Assembly (NCBI GenBank): GCA_003952965.2
Contig: CM025849.1
Span: 6,421,947 to 6,485,946 of the forward strand
DNA length: 64,000 nucleotides
Source: Morella rubra
Taxonomy: Eukaryota; Streptophyta; Magnoliopsida; Fagales; Myricaceae
Direction of reading: 5' to 3'
Below are positions 1 through 10,576 of this stretch, in pieces. Below the pieces are notes generated by a model, which searched no databases, had not been told where the DNA came from, and saw only the letters and a program-made list of their open reading frames with translations. A program made the translations under genes and the position numbers. Within the stretch, counting starts at the first letter, position 1; each line of letters opens with the position of its first letter.

Positions 1-112
1 GCATAGCAATTATCTTCTCCTCTTCTTTTTGTCATGTTTTGTTTCATTTTGCCAGGTTTTAGTACGTTCTAATATGTTTTAACATACTTTCTACTGACAC
101 CAGAGGCCTCGT

Positions 113-140
113 GAAATAAATAAATAAATAAATAAATAAA
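113..140. repeat. (TAAA)n microsatellite
   Basis: About seven tandem copies of the tetranucleotide TAAA lie in AT-rich intergenic DNA. No gene is visible within the first 240 bases. Confidence 0.8.
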
Positions 141-245
141 ATAGGTTTAATATATAAAAAATGAAGCCCTTTAGCTTTTTTAGAGCAAGGTTTGTCTCTT
201 TTATTTCCTTCATGTATCTTTGTTTTTTTACGAAGTTTCATATAA

Positions 246-475
246 GCGTTTGATTATAACACAAAATTTTGGGCTGATCCCAAAATTTCGGACTTGATTA
301 AAAAAATTATAAAATAATTTTTCTCCTCATCAAATAATTTTTTATTATTATAATATTTATTCAAATATTTTCTGTCTTTACTTTTTCAAGTAACTCTCAT
401 AAACTATCTTTACTTTTTTATCAACCTCCATACCCTAAAATTTCTACAATTAAATACTCTAGCCCCCAAATTTTG
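246..475. mobile_element. Tourist-like MITE, family 1, diverged copy
   Basis: This ~230-bp AT-rich stretch matches, by eye, the better-bounded element at 28387-28617. Both open with a TGTTTG-like end and CAAAATTT, then share a TGATTAAAAAAA-type core, TTATTATAATATT and repeated CTTTACTTTTT/ACCAACCTC blocks in the same order. The ends here are worn, so the boundaries are approximate. Further relatives are at 17823-18046 and 46408-46590. Confidence 0.5.
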
Positions 476-1058
476 AAAACTTCAAATAGTTTGCATTAGA
501 TCTTTTGGAGTTTTGAACATTTCTAATTTTTGAATATTGATAGTTGTTGTAACTTTTAACTTTTAGGTTGTTAACTTCAAAATTTTGTTGTTGGAAAAAT
601 TCAGATGTAAAGTATTAGGTTTCAATTGTTAAATTAATTTATGGACTATTTTCATATAATTTGGTTTGACCAATACTTTACATTGCTCATTCTCAAATAT
701 TGGGCATGAAAGAAAACGGTTACAAGATAGAAACTTCTATAACCATAATCTAAAAATGGTCTAAGATCTAATATTGTCGCCAACATACACAAATTATTAC
801 TCATTCTCTCATTTTATCAATATTTACCCATAATGTGTTTTAGTGGATTTTATTGTCTTGCTTATGCTTTAACTATAATGTATCTTGGTCATTCCCAATC
901 AATTATAAATTTAACTTCACTGAAAATAGAGGCGGTTTACAAATTACTGTAACTGGGCTATCCGGAATGGGCTATAAAGGCCAAAATATTACCGCAATTT
1001 GGGCTAAAAAAGCCCATTAAAACAGCCCAGTTTTTGAGCAGTTGCCGCCCATGGTGGG

Positions 1059-1087
1059 GTGGCAGTGGCAGTGGCGGTGGCGGTGGC
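1059..1087. repeat. GC-rich GGTGGC/AGTGGC short tandem repeat
   Basis: Imperfect GGTGGC and AGTGGC hexamers lie inside a locally GC-rich island (about 940-1160) in otherwise AT-rich DNA. The island also repeats GGGCT/AGCCC words (GGGCTA, GCCCATT, GCCCAG). It has no convincing open frame and may be a piece of an unidentified transposon. Confidence 0.5.
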
Positions 1088-1611
1088 TAAAAATGACTTG
1101 CCACCTTGAGCGGTAGTGATGGCTGTCAAACTGCCACGATTCCACTGCTACCCACCCCTTTTATAGACTATATATATATATTGATTTAGTTATTAAGGCT
1201 TTTCAGTTATTTGTTTTTCCTAATTGTCGTTAGTTTGAAATTATTGGGAGAGTTTTTCTGTCTAGAAATTGTGAAATTAGTGGGGAATTATTTAATTATT
1301 TCTTTTATTTTTAAAATTTAATAGTTCAGAATTGTAAAAAAAAAAAAAATGTTAGAAAGAAAGTTAATTTTAAGAAGAAGGGGGCGACTTTGTTTGGCCA
1401 TGGATAACTTGGGGTGTTCTCTACGACTATCTAAAAAAAAACACTTTAATAGCATTTAATAAGGTTGTCAGTATACTTTTTCATGCTCCTTCAAAAACTG
1501 AAATATAAAAGACTCTGAAGTTATTTGCCGGCAGGTTAGTTTTATAAAAAATAATAAGATTTTAAGGATTTTAATAAAATTGTGAATATTTATGTAGATT
1601 AGAGTTTTATA

Positions 1612-2290
1612 TGTTATGCTTGGTTTGGTTTCAAAAAAATTTTAAAATTTTTTCACAATTACCTTTTCATCAATTTCAATATTTTTTTACAAACTCCAAT
1701 AATTTTTTACACACTTCAATAACTTTTTACAGACTCTAACAACTTTTAACAAACTTTTCACCAATCCCAATAGAATTTACACTACCTTAAAAAAAAAAAA
1801 TAAACACAAAAAATGTTTTCAAAATCAAACCACACATAGGCATAAGTTTTTCTATAAAAGTTGGTGAAAAATTTTAAAGATATTTAATTTTGTTGAAATT
1901 TGTAAAAAGTTATAGAGAGAGATGATTTGATGTAATCGTTTGATAAAAAAGTATTGAAGTTAGGTGAAAAAATATAGAGAGAGAAGATTTGTTATAATTT
2001 TTTTGAAAAGGTATTAAAGTTTGTGTGAAAAGTTGTTGGAGATTGTATAAAAAGTATTGGTATTTGTGTATGAATTTTTGAGATTTTAGATGTTAATTTT
2101 GTAAATTTTGTTGAATATATTTGTATTCTATAATACTTTTGCAAAGGAACATGCCCATTCAACAATTTTTTCACAAACATCAACGAAACTTTGTATGATC
2201 TTCAAATTTTCAATCAATTTTTTGCAAATTCTCATAAAAGTTAAACTTCAAAAAATTTCTCATAAAAATTTGAAATATGAAAATTTTTGG
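1612..2290. repeat. AT-rich fold-back region, MITE-like
   Basis: The left half (about 1630-1800) repeats blocks such as TTTACAAACTCCAATAA and CACACTTCAATAACTTTTTAC. The right half (about 1860-2080) carries their reverse complements, for example AAAGTATTGAAGTT and GTGTGAAAAGTTGTTGG. The stretch can therefore fold back on itself and is probably one or more nested MITEs of the kind seen at 22132-22290. Open frames inside it are low-complexity chance reads. Confidence 0.5.
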
Positions 2291-2509
2291 TATGTTAATA
2301 GTAGTTGCATTTTTTTTTCTCTCTTTCCTAATCCAAATCCGTATTATACAATTTTTTTTTTGTTTGTTATGAAGAATATCGATCCCAACAGATCAATTAA
2401 AGGGTCTCAGTTGAAACGATATTAGAAGAACCAACTTTAATCTTCAACTAAAAACAATTAATTAACTTCTACAGATCAGAGTAATAAAATGAAATCCTAC
2501 GTCAAACCT

Positions 2510-2965
2510 CCCCCGCATGGTTGTGGATATCAATAACTTCAACTGGAGAGACGAATCCATCTACGAAGATGGGCTAGCTAGCGAAGCATGTCTGCTGTGA
2601 TCTCGCGGCTTTAGACAACGTGCACAAACAAAACAATTATGCGAACAAAATGCTTGAGATCGCAATCTGTGCCGCACAGCCCCCGCCGGCCAATGCCGGT
2701 TCTTGCTGTGGTCTGCAATAAACTACGCAAAACGGGTTGACTTCACGAGCACACTTCCAAACTAACCTCTTTATAATTAGTTGGTTCATTTTATTAATGG
2801 AAGCGTTACCGTCTAGCGATCATACAAGTCGTATCCCGGCCTGTCGCATGCCATACGTGCTGTCTACGAAAGTCATTAGTGTGAGAGATTCCAACTGGCC
2901 CAGATCGAACCGGAGTACGTTCAGAAGAAGGATATCTTCGGCCTTAAGTTTGCGCCCATGTTGAA
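2510..2965 (+). pseudogene. possible relic of an unidentified gene
   Basis: Base composition here is close to balanced, unlike the AT-rich flanks. Short gene-like frames occur in series. One starts at an ATG near 2518 and reads MVVDINNFNWRDES before running on about ten more residues. One near 2615 contains NNYANKMLEIAICAAQ. One ends at a TGA near 2967 and contains AQIEPEYVQKKDIFGLKF. They are in different frames and could be decayed exons. I do not recognise the family. The frames could also be chance, so this is only a candidate. Confidence 0.3.
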
Positions 2966-3040
2966 AGCTTGAAGTTAACCGAGCAGAATGCATTTGCTAC
3001 GCCATGCCCAAAACAATGTTCGACGGCTATAGAATAAGAT

Positions 3041-3366
3041 TAAGAACATGATATATATAGTTGTTTAGCTTATCTTTGTTAATTGTTGCGACAGAATTAG
3101 ATGGTTTACCTCGTACACGTAATTGATGGTCAGTGAAGGGGAACCGAGAGGCAGCTGTACTTAAGAAAAAAATGCTCCTGAAATACTGGACAGGACTGCA
3201 CTGGACAGGACAATTAGCACTACCGGACAGGACTGAACTGGACAGGACAATTAGCCTATGAATTTTTCCAAGTTAAACTGTGTTAAGAACATTTTATATA
3301 TATAGTTGTCTAGCTTATCTTTGTTAATTGTTGTGACAGAATTAGACCGCTACCTCGTATACATTG
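3041..3366. repeat. direct-repeat pair with CTGGACAGGAC minisatellite between
   Basis: A ~77-bp block containing AGCTTATCTTTGTTAATTG and GACAGAATTAGA occurs at about 3041-3118 and again at about 3288-3366, diverged by a few bases. Between them (3186-3256) the word CTGGACAGGAC/CCGGACAGGAC recurs about four times. This resembles a local tandem duplication. No coding frame is associated with it. Confidence 0.65.
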
Positions 3367-4751
3367 TTAGAATATAAATTGTCTAAGTGTCACATTGATT
3401 AAAAATATGAGTTTTTTGTGCATTGGGTCATATAAAAAGGCTCTTTGATATACAAGTTAGATAGACGCCTCGATAAATAAAGATGTAAGCCTTTAGATTT
3501 TCTAAAGGTAGACATAAGTCTCTCTAGACCGAACCACCTTAAGTCTTTTCTCTCTCTTTCTCTCCTCTGTATTGTACTGGACAAGACAATTAGACCATGA
3601 ATTTTTTTTCTAAATAAAACTGTGTTAGAGTTTCAGAGTACCGTTCTTGCTAGCGCTCTTAGAATAGGCTTATTAGGTGTTTAATCTATTAACACCAATT
3701 CATAATTTGAGAAGAATGGTTCAACGGTCCGACAAGTGATATCAGAGTCATGAAGTTATGAGTTTGAGTTTCGAGAATGTCATCGTAAAGTAGAAATTGT
3801 TGGAGTTCTACAATGTCGCTCCTTATAAGCGCTCTTAAAACAGATTTGATAGATATGATGTTGAATATCATAAAAGATTTACGTGGTACTCTCCTGACAC
3901 TAATTAATTTTGAAAATCATGACGGCTCAACTGTTTGTGAAAAAAATGTTTTAATTTCTCACTGTCGTTGATTCCACCCAACCATGCAGGCCTTCTTCTC
4001 ACGTGAGACTTTGCCGGAGGCAATGGCTAAGAATATAAATCCAGCTGTTCTCATGAATTTTTCGTTTGTCATGAGTTTCTATTTCCCTCTCTGCAGGTAG
4101 GACGAGGGACAAGCTTAGGCGACATCCAGTTGTTTAACCTATTGGTTCCGCTTCTGCGCCACATGAGTTGACGGTATTTTTGCTAATAATGCACGAGGGA
4201 GCTGGGACGTGTGCGGTAGTGATTTTATCTAATACGTGTTTTGTCCTCAGGAATATTTGCACTCAGATTAATTAAAAGCCATTACCTGCCCACTTCCCAA
4301 TCAACACTGTTATCAGAAAAGACAACATTCTTCTACAACTTCCAAAGAAAATGAATAAAAATCTATTTAGGCCAGAGAAAATTAAGGAAAGAAAAATCAA
4401 CTTTTAGAATCAAGGGGCGAGAGTCGAGACTGAACCAGAAGATTCTTGGTAAACATGCATGGAGGATTTGAGACAACGAAATCTCGTGGATTCATCTCCA
4501 ACCCCATTTCAAACCAATAAGAATTTGGCAAGTGACCAGTAGGTATCAGGTAGGTAACCCAGAAAAAAATATTCCTTCAAAGCTCGTGTAGGCAACTAAA
4601 GAACTTGGTTCCAATCCATTCTCAAGATCTTATCGTTTGTGATCACAGAGACAGAGAAAATCACTTCAGTACTAATCAATTTATCCCTAGGGAATCACAG
4701 GAATAAGTTTGACTCCCCTTTGGTCACGACATGAAAGCCTGCTCATAGAGA

Positions 4752-5130
4752 AAAGAAAATGAAAAAAATACACTTTTAACTTATGGACTATTACATATTT
4801 TTACTTTACACTTTAAACTATTACATTTGAGAGATTACACTCACAAATTACCTACACCTAACATATTACACTATCTGTCTATTTTTCTGTCAAATTAAAT
4901 GAAAATTGAATTTTTTTAATATGAAATATCGATTATGCTTTTTAAAAAATCAAACAGCACTTACATTTAAGGGTATAATTATCATTTCGTTAAAAAAAAA
5001 AAAAAATCAATTTTCATCTAATTTGACAGAAAAAATAGACTCGAAATACAGTATGTTAGAGATTGATAGTTTATGAATGCAAAGTATAAAACCTGTAATA
5101 ATTTATGGATGAAAAATTGTATTTTCCCCC
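4752..5130. mobile_element. fold-back MITE (~380 bp, long TIRs)
   Basis: The left arm begins near AAAATACACTTTTAACTTATGG and the right arm ends near ATGGATGAAAAATTGTATTTT. The arms are imperfect reverse complements over about 150 bp, meeting at matching GTCAAATTAAATGAAAATTG and CAATTTTCATCTAATTTGAC words. There is no open frame, so it is non-autonomous. It ends about 370 bp before the LHCB1 start codon and so may bound the promoter. The superfamily is not clear because I could not define a target duplication. Confidence 0.7.
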
Positions 5131-5382
5131 GAACAACTCAGTTTACAACAATTTCCCCTATCCTTTAGGGGTCAGAGGGAAGTGATATTCTCATCTAAAA
5201 CAGTACGTGGACTTTTTCTATTGGCTCAAGAGAAACCAATCTCTAATGCTACGATGGAGTTGCTCCACAAAAAATTGGCTGGAAGAATTGGTGGAGAGGA
5301 GACTGCCAACAAGGAGAGATATTCGAATGAAAATCTTTGCACTTCATTTTCACCAATGAGAAGAGAGATGAAGATAGCTTCA

Positions 5383-5413
5383 GATAAGAGTCCCTATCCC
5401 TTCCACTATAAAT
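5383..5413 (+). promoter_or_regulatory. LHCB1 core promoter: I-box and TATA box
   Basis: GATAAG (5383-5388), the I-box of light-regulated plant genes, lies 19 bp upstream of TATAAAT (5407-5413). The TATA box is 92 bp before the ATG at 5505, leaving room for a 5' leader of about 60-70 nt. Family knowledge: LHCB promoters typically pair GATA/I-box motifs with a TATA box. The transcription start is inferred, not seen. Confidence 0.65.
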
Positions 5414-5504
5414 GCTACACCCAACGAAGGACACAGCACTTCCATCTCACCCTCAACATATCAGTCTCTCGCTTTGAAGCTAGAAAACTTTGTTAGTCGA
5501 ATCA

Positions 5505-6305
5505 ATGGCTGCTTCAACCATGGCCCTCTCCTCATCTTTTGCTGGCCAAGCTGTCAAGCTTGCTCCTTCCTCCTCTGACCTTCTTGGTGAGGGCCGAGTT
5601 AGCATGAGAAAGACTGCAGGCAGGCCCAAGCCAGTGTCATCTGGGAGCCCATGGTACGGTCCAGACCGTGTCAAGTACTTGGGCCCCTTCTCCGGTGAAC
5701 CCCCATCCTACCTCACCGGAGAATTCCCCGGTGATTATGGTTGGGACACCGCTGGGCTCTCAGCCGACCCAGAGACTTTCGCTAAGAACCGTGAGCTTGA
5801 GGTGATCCACTCACGATGGGCCATGCTTGGGGCTCTTGGTTGTGTTTTCCCTGAACTCTTGGCCCGCAATGGAGTCAAATTCGGTGAAGCCGTTTGGTTC
5901 AAGGCCGGAGCTCAAATCTTCAGTGAAGGTGGGTTGGACTACCTGGGGAACCCAAGCCTAATCCATGCTCAAAGCATTTTGGCTATTTGGGCGACCCAAG
6001 TTATTTTGATGGGTGCAGTTGAGGGATATCGTATTGCCGGTGGCCCACTCGGTGAGGTTACAGACCCACTATACCCAGGTGGGAGCTTTGACCCCTTGGG
6101 ACTAGCTGATGATCCAGAGGCTTTTGCTGAGCTCAAGGTGAAGGAGCTCAAGAATGGAAGATTGGCCATGTTTTCCATGTTTGGTTTCTTTGTCCAGGCC
6201 ATTGTGACTGGCAAGGGACCATTGGAGAACCTGGCTGACCATTTGGCCGACCCTGTTAACAACAACGCTTGGGCATACGCCACAAACTTTGTCCCTGGAA
6301 AGTGA
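5505..6305 (+). CDS. LHCB1: Chlorophyll a/b-binding protein of LHCII, type I (LHCB1), chloroplast precursor
   Basis: The intronless gene encodes 266 residues, the usual LHCB1 length. The protein binds chlorophyll a/b and carotenoids in the trimeric LHCII antenna of photosystem II in the thylakoid membrane. The N-terminus ([11 protein letters not shown], rich in Ser/Ala) is a transit peptide that should be cut near residue 34, leaving a basic mature end, [14 protein letters not shown] at 50-55 is the known LHCII trimerisation motif. Three membrane helices are visible: [16 protein letters not shown], then [20 protein letters not shown], then [19 protein letters not shown]; the first and third carry the E-x-x-x-x-R chlorophyll ligand pattern. 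An in-frame TTG lies 15 bases upstream, but the family start is the ATG at 5505. There is no sign of damage. Confidence 0.97.
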   Translation: MAASTMALSSSFAGQAVKLAPSSSDLLGEGRVSMRKTAGRPKPVSSGSPWYGPDRVKYLGPFSGEPPSYLTGEFPGDYGWDTAGLSADPETFAKNRELEVIHSRWAMLGALGCVFPELLARNGVKFGEAVWFKAGAQIFSEGGLDYLGNPSLIHAQSILAIWATQVILMGAVEGYRIAGGPLGEVTDPLYPGGSFDPLGLADDPEAFAELKVKELKNGRLAMFSMFGFFVQAIVTGKGPLENLADHLADPVNNNAWAYATNFVPGK

Positions 6306-7212
6306 GGAAAGCTCCTGGAACTTAAAAGCTGTATTCAAGTGGCGTGAAGTCAGAATGTAATTTGGTCTTTTGGTTGTTATTTGAACTGATGGAATGCATG
6401 TAAGCGTGTGAAATTGGTAAAAAAGAGCACAATTTCTTTCTGAATGGGTATTTCTTATTTGAATTCATGCACATTAAAAGTTTAGCTAAATTTTTCCTCT
6501 CTCTAATTGCTGAACCTTGACTGAATGGATACATCAAACATCTGTTTAATTGACTTTGGACCTCGCCGGAACAATGGTTTGAGGCCTTTGGGGTTTAGGG
6601 ACACCCAAATGATCGTATGTCCAAAAGAAAACCCCGAGCTGTAGTTTATGTGATTTGAATCGCTGATTGCAGAACACCAGTACTCTGTATCAATGGGGTT
6701 TTGATTATTAGTCCACAATATTCTACTGACTGCTATAAAGGATGTGGCCGAAAGAGGAAAGCTGAGGATTTCCTTTTGATGGTCCATAAGCATCTTCTAA
6801 TTGGTGTTGAAGTAAGTAGCCAGCAAAAGTTGGATCAATATTAGTGGAACGATCGCTTTGATGCCCTCTTCAGTGTTCATCAAACACGCCCACAATCTCT
6901 GCAGTGCACGGATTTCTTTTTGACACGATTCTGTCCAAAACTTTGTTTAGGTGTTTGTTTGCCGTGCCCGTACGCTTTTCCATCTGAATTCAATACCCAA
7001 TGACAAGTCTAGGAAACTATACGTATTTTGATCCTACTTGTTTTTCCCTTCTCCGACTCGTGGCTGCAAAACTTCTTGGATACTGGGTAGCGTTGAATAT
7101 TCCAAACAAAATAGCTTCTCTGTATTATATGTCTATATTCGTGGAGATGTTTCAGCATCAAATTAAGCACTCGCAGCCATAAATTTCTAATTTTCTAGTC
7201 GCTTGGAAATCG
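6306..7212. other. intergenic: LHCB1 3' region and UGT upstream region
   Basis: The LHCB1 3' UTR lies at the start, with AATGTAA-like polyadenylation context near 6354-6361. The rest has no recognisable gene. A 96-codon minus-strand frame at 6503-6793 has no family resemblance and is treated as chance. Confidence 0.6.
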
Positions 7213-9650
7213 ATGGAGAAGCAAGAGGCAAAAGGGTTTGGCGACCGGCTGGTGCTTGTGGTATATCCTTTCCAGGGACACATAAATCCCATGCTTCAGC
7301 TTGCCACCATCCTCAACTCCAAGGGCTTCTCGATCACCATAGTACACCCCGAATTCAATTCCCCCACCCACTCAAACCACCCCGACTTCAGTTTCGTGTC
7401 CATACCGGATGGCTTATCTAAGACCAATGTCTCACGGCCTGGAGATTTTGCGGCCACCTTATTGGCTCTTAACAAGAATTGTGAAGCTCCATTTCAGCAG
7501 TACCTGGAGAAGTTTTTGGGAGCAGAGGACCCACAAGATCGGGTTGCCAGTGTTGTTTATGACGGGCTCATGCATTTTGCACAAGTTGTGGCCGATCGTC
7601 TCAAACTTCCGGGGATTAGTGTGCGTACAAGCGCGGCAGCGACTTTGCTTGCCTTCGCAGTCTTTCCTCATCCTCAAGAGCAAGGCTATATCTCTTTCCA
7701 TGGTAAGATTAATGGATCTGCTATTCAATGCAATAAAATTGATAGGATGCCAAGGGTGTGGATCTGGAAGGAAAAACACCCCTGCACCAGGGATGAGGTC
7801 TGGTCAAGAGTTCAATTTTGTGATTGAATCTTCTGCAAAATTTTGCACAGATACTTGCTGAGTTATTCTTCTATCTTGATCTAACATTAGAACTACCATC
7901 AAAGGACTGCTTTAGAAATTATACTGACACATTTTTTTTTTCCTAGGCTATACTGACACATAATTGTTCTTTATCAAGTTCGATTGCTTATGGAAATTTG
8001 CCATCTAAACTGTCTAAACTTGGGTCATGGTCCTATTTCTTTAGGCCCGGATTTGAAACTAGTGTTTGTGGTTTAGATCATCCGAACATAATTTTATTGT
8101 TCTTATGCATTAGGCCATTCATTTTCCGTGCACTAGTTGGCCTCTACTTTCTTGGTTTAGCTAGTCTTTTCCCTTCCTCTTTTGTAGGAAATAAATTATA
8201 CTAAAACATAGATAGAACTTTAAGACATGGTCAATGTTGACGGTTGGAAAGCTAAAGGAGTTGAGCAACTATGGAGGACAACTGTTTGTGTTCTTCGATC
8301 CAAATGAAACACCAAAAAAAAGAAAGAAGCAAAAGCTACGTCTTACTAAATATCAGCCAAGTCTTAAAAATCAGTGATAATAGTCGATGGATATTCTATC
8401 TATGGCGGCTTGTTAGAGAATTGGAAGAAGAGCAGGTGAAAGGAAAGGTCAACAGATCATGCTAGGCATATCATGGGGAACGTGTACAAACATGTAGGAA
8501 ATGTCAAATAATAGACCCACATGGTCGTTTTCTTCTTTTTTCTGTCTTTGGGAAAACAAATAGATAGTAGAACAGAGGATCTAGCTCACCTAAGCCCCAT
8601 CAAGGATTAAAAGGTACAGACCCAGAAGTGCAGTACTTCTGGCCACAATTTTTAGGCCCAGGCCAAATCCCACCCTATTTATGCTATTCTTTCCATTTTC
8701 ATTTCTAGCAATAAATAGTATCTCCATTTTTTTTTTCTAAGCTAAATAGTATCTCCATTTATGTTGCAGATTCTGTGGGTGAAGCCCATGTGCCTGAGCT
8801 TCAGCCCCTTATGCTCAAGGACCTACTAGTATCCATGACAGACAATCCAACAACTTCCATATTGGAGCTGAGAGCCATTGTGACAAGCGCAACAAAAAAC
8901 GCCTCAGCAATAATAGTGAACACAATGCACTTCCTTGAAGAACACACGCTAAAAACGGTTCAAGAATATTTCCAAGCTCCAATTTTTACGGTTGGTCCTT
9001 TTCATAAATTAGCTCCAGATGCCTCTAATTCACTGGTAGAGGATGATAGGAGTTGCATTTCTTGGCTTGACAAACAAGCCTCCAAATCTGTGATCTATGT
9101 AAGCTTTGGCAGCATGGCGAGCATGGATGAGAAGGAGCTGGTCGAGATAGCCATGGGGCTGGCCAACAGCGAGCAGCCTTTCTTGTGGGTGGTTAGAGCC
9201 GATTCAGTTCGAGGGTCGGAATGGGTTGAGATTTTGCCAAAGAATTTCTTGGAAAGCGTAGAAGGAAGAGGTTGCATTGTGAAATGGGCACCCCAAAAGG
9301 AAGTGTTGGCGCATGGTGCAGTGGGAGGATTCTGGAGCCATTGTGGTTGGAATTCGACCCTGGAAAGTGTTTGTGAAGGAGTTCCAATGCTATGCCGCCC
9401 ATTCTTTGGGGACCAAGGCTTGGGCGCGAGGTATGTGTGCCGTGTATGGAAGGTAGGCCTGGAGTTGGAGGGTGTCTTGGAGAGGGGGAAGATAGAGAGG
9501 GCTATAAAAACACTGATGGTGGATCCAGAGGGGGTGGAAATAAGACAGCGAGCAAAGGCATTGAAGGACAAAGCCGAGCTTTGTCTGAGTGAGGACGGTT
9601 CATTCTGCAATTCCTTGAATGAATTGGCACATCATATATTATCCTTCTGA
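7213..9650 (+). CDS. UDP-glycosyltransferase, UGT76-like, copy 1
   Basis: This two-exon gene (7213-7702 and 8770-9650, GT-AG intron splitting one Asp codon) encodes 456 residues, normal for family-1 plant UGTs. Such enzymes move a sugar, usually glucose from UDP-glucose, to hydroxyl or other groups on small molecules in the cytosol. PFQGHINPM carries the catalytic His (about H23) and VVYDGLMHF the partner Asp (about D117). The 44-residue PSPG donor-sugar box spans 336-379, starting WAPQKEVLAH, containing HCGWNS and ending FFGDQ; a final Gln usually goes with UDP-glucose. The overall sequence and intron position fit group H/UGT76. The acceptor cannot be told from sequence. It heads a tandem trio with the genes at 10577 and 14911. 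Confidence 0.93.
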
Positions 9651-10167
9651 TAGCAGGAGGATGAGGCCAAATTTCAATGCTAGGATGGGATACTCGAGCA
9701 GGTTACTAATATAGATAAGGCTTTTCAGACCTTTTTTTTTTTAGTTTTGTTTTTTCAGGTTTCTAGGAGGCGGCATGAGCCTAGAATCTAATTTGAGACT
9801 GATTAAAGCTTGAGTTCATTTTGACTTTCTTTTTGCATATTTTATACTGAGATTCGACCCTCTATATAAAACCCCTTTGCCCCCTTTTTTTGTCCCAAAT
9901 TCCTTCATGATAGCCTGCTCGTGATATATTTTTGAACTTACTCAATAAGGCAGGCGCTAATTTGAGACTGGTAAAGCTTGAGTCTTTGGAGTCTTTGGTT
10001 TTCCCCAACCAGTTTTCCCTTCGCTAACTCGTGGCATATAACTCGAGCGCTATTTCGGGGAAGTTATTTTTGAGTCTTTGGATTTCTTTAGAATTTAAGG
10101 ATTTTTGGGTCTATCTTGTTGGGGCTTTTATGGCCATTTGAAATCAGGTCAATAAAATCAATCGATG

Positions 10168-10245
10168 TATAATCTATTGAACTTTAAATGATGTTGTAAT
10201 GGACTCTATAATCTATTAAGCTTTAAATAATGTTGTAATGGGCTC
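10168..10245. repeat. 39-bp tandem duplication
   Basis: Two adjacent 39-bp units, each beginning TATAATCTATT and containing GTTGTAATGG, differ at a few bases. They lie in the UGT copy 1-copy 2 spacer. No function is apparent. Confidence 0.8.
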
Positions 10246-10576
10246 TATGTTTTTATTACTTGTATGTGGCATCTGAGGTCGTTTGTATGCCTTATAAGTT
10301 ATAAGATTCCCAGTGAAATAAAATTCACTTTTGCTTCGAAAAAAAAAACTCGTGACATGTAAGAGATTCAAATCCCCCTTAACCTGTCTTGAGTGCATAG
10401 ATATTTTCTACGAGAGCTGCCCCACATGACGTGAGAACTGAGTAAGTACCTACTTTTTCAACAAATCGCATGCTTTTCTTCGTCTAAATTGAGCTCCTAT
10501 GAACTTTTCTGCTTACTGGTTTAGTGTTTGAAATTCCATACGAAATATCTTCACATTTTCCTGTCCTTGGAAATTG

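Noticed and set aside
2108-2425. A 105-codon plus-strand frame
   Set aside because: It lies in AT-rich fold-back repeat sequence and is rich in Phe, Ile, Asn and Lys as expected by chance.
3739-3800. TATCAGAGTCAT near 3740 as the primer-binding site of an LTR element
   Set aside because: It resembles a methionine-tRNA binding site, but there are no LTRs or retroelement domains around it.
5969-6338. Antisense open frames over LHCB1
   Set aside because: They are shadows of the conserved GC-biased LHCB1 coding strand.
6503-6793. A 96-codon minus-strand frame between LHCB1 and UGT copy 1
   Set aside because: No recognisable motif, no splice context and no composition signal.
9095-9610. A 171-codon minus-strand frame over UGT copy 1 (and similar over copy 2 at 11892-12535)
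   Set aside because: It mirrors the conserved UGT exon; it has no independent domain and the sense strand is clearly coding.
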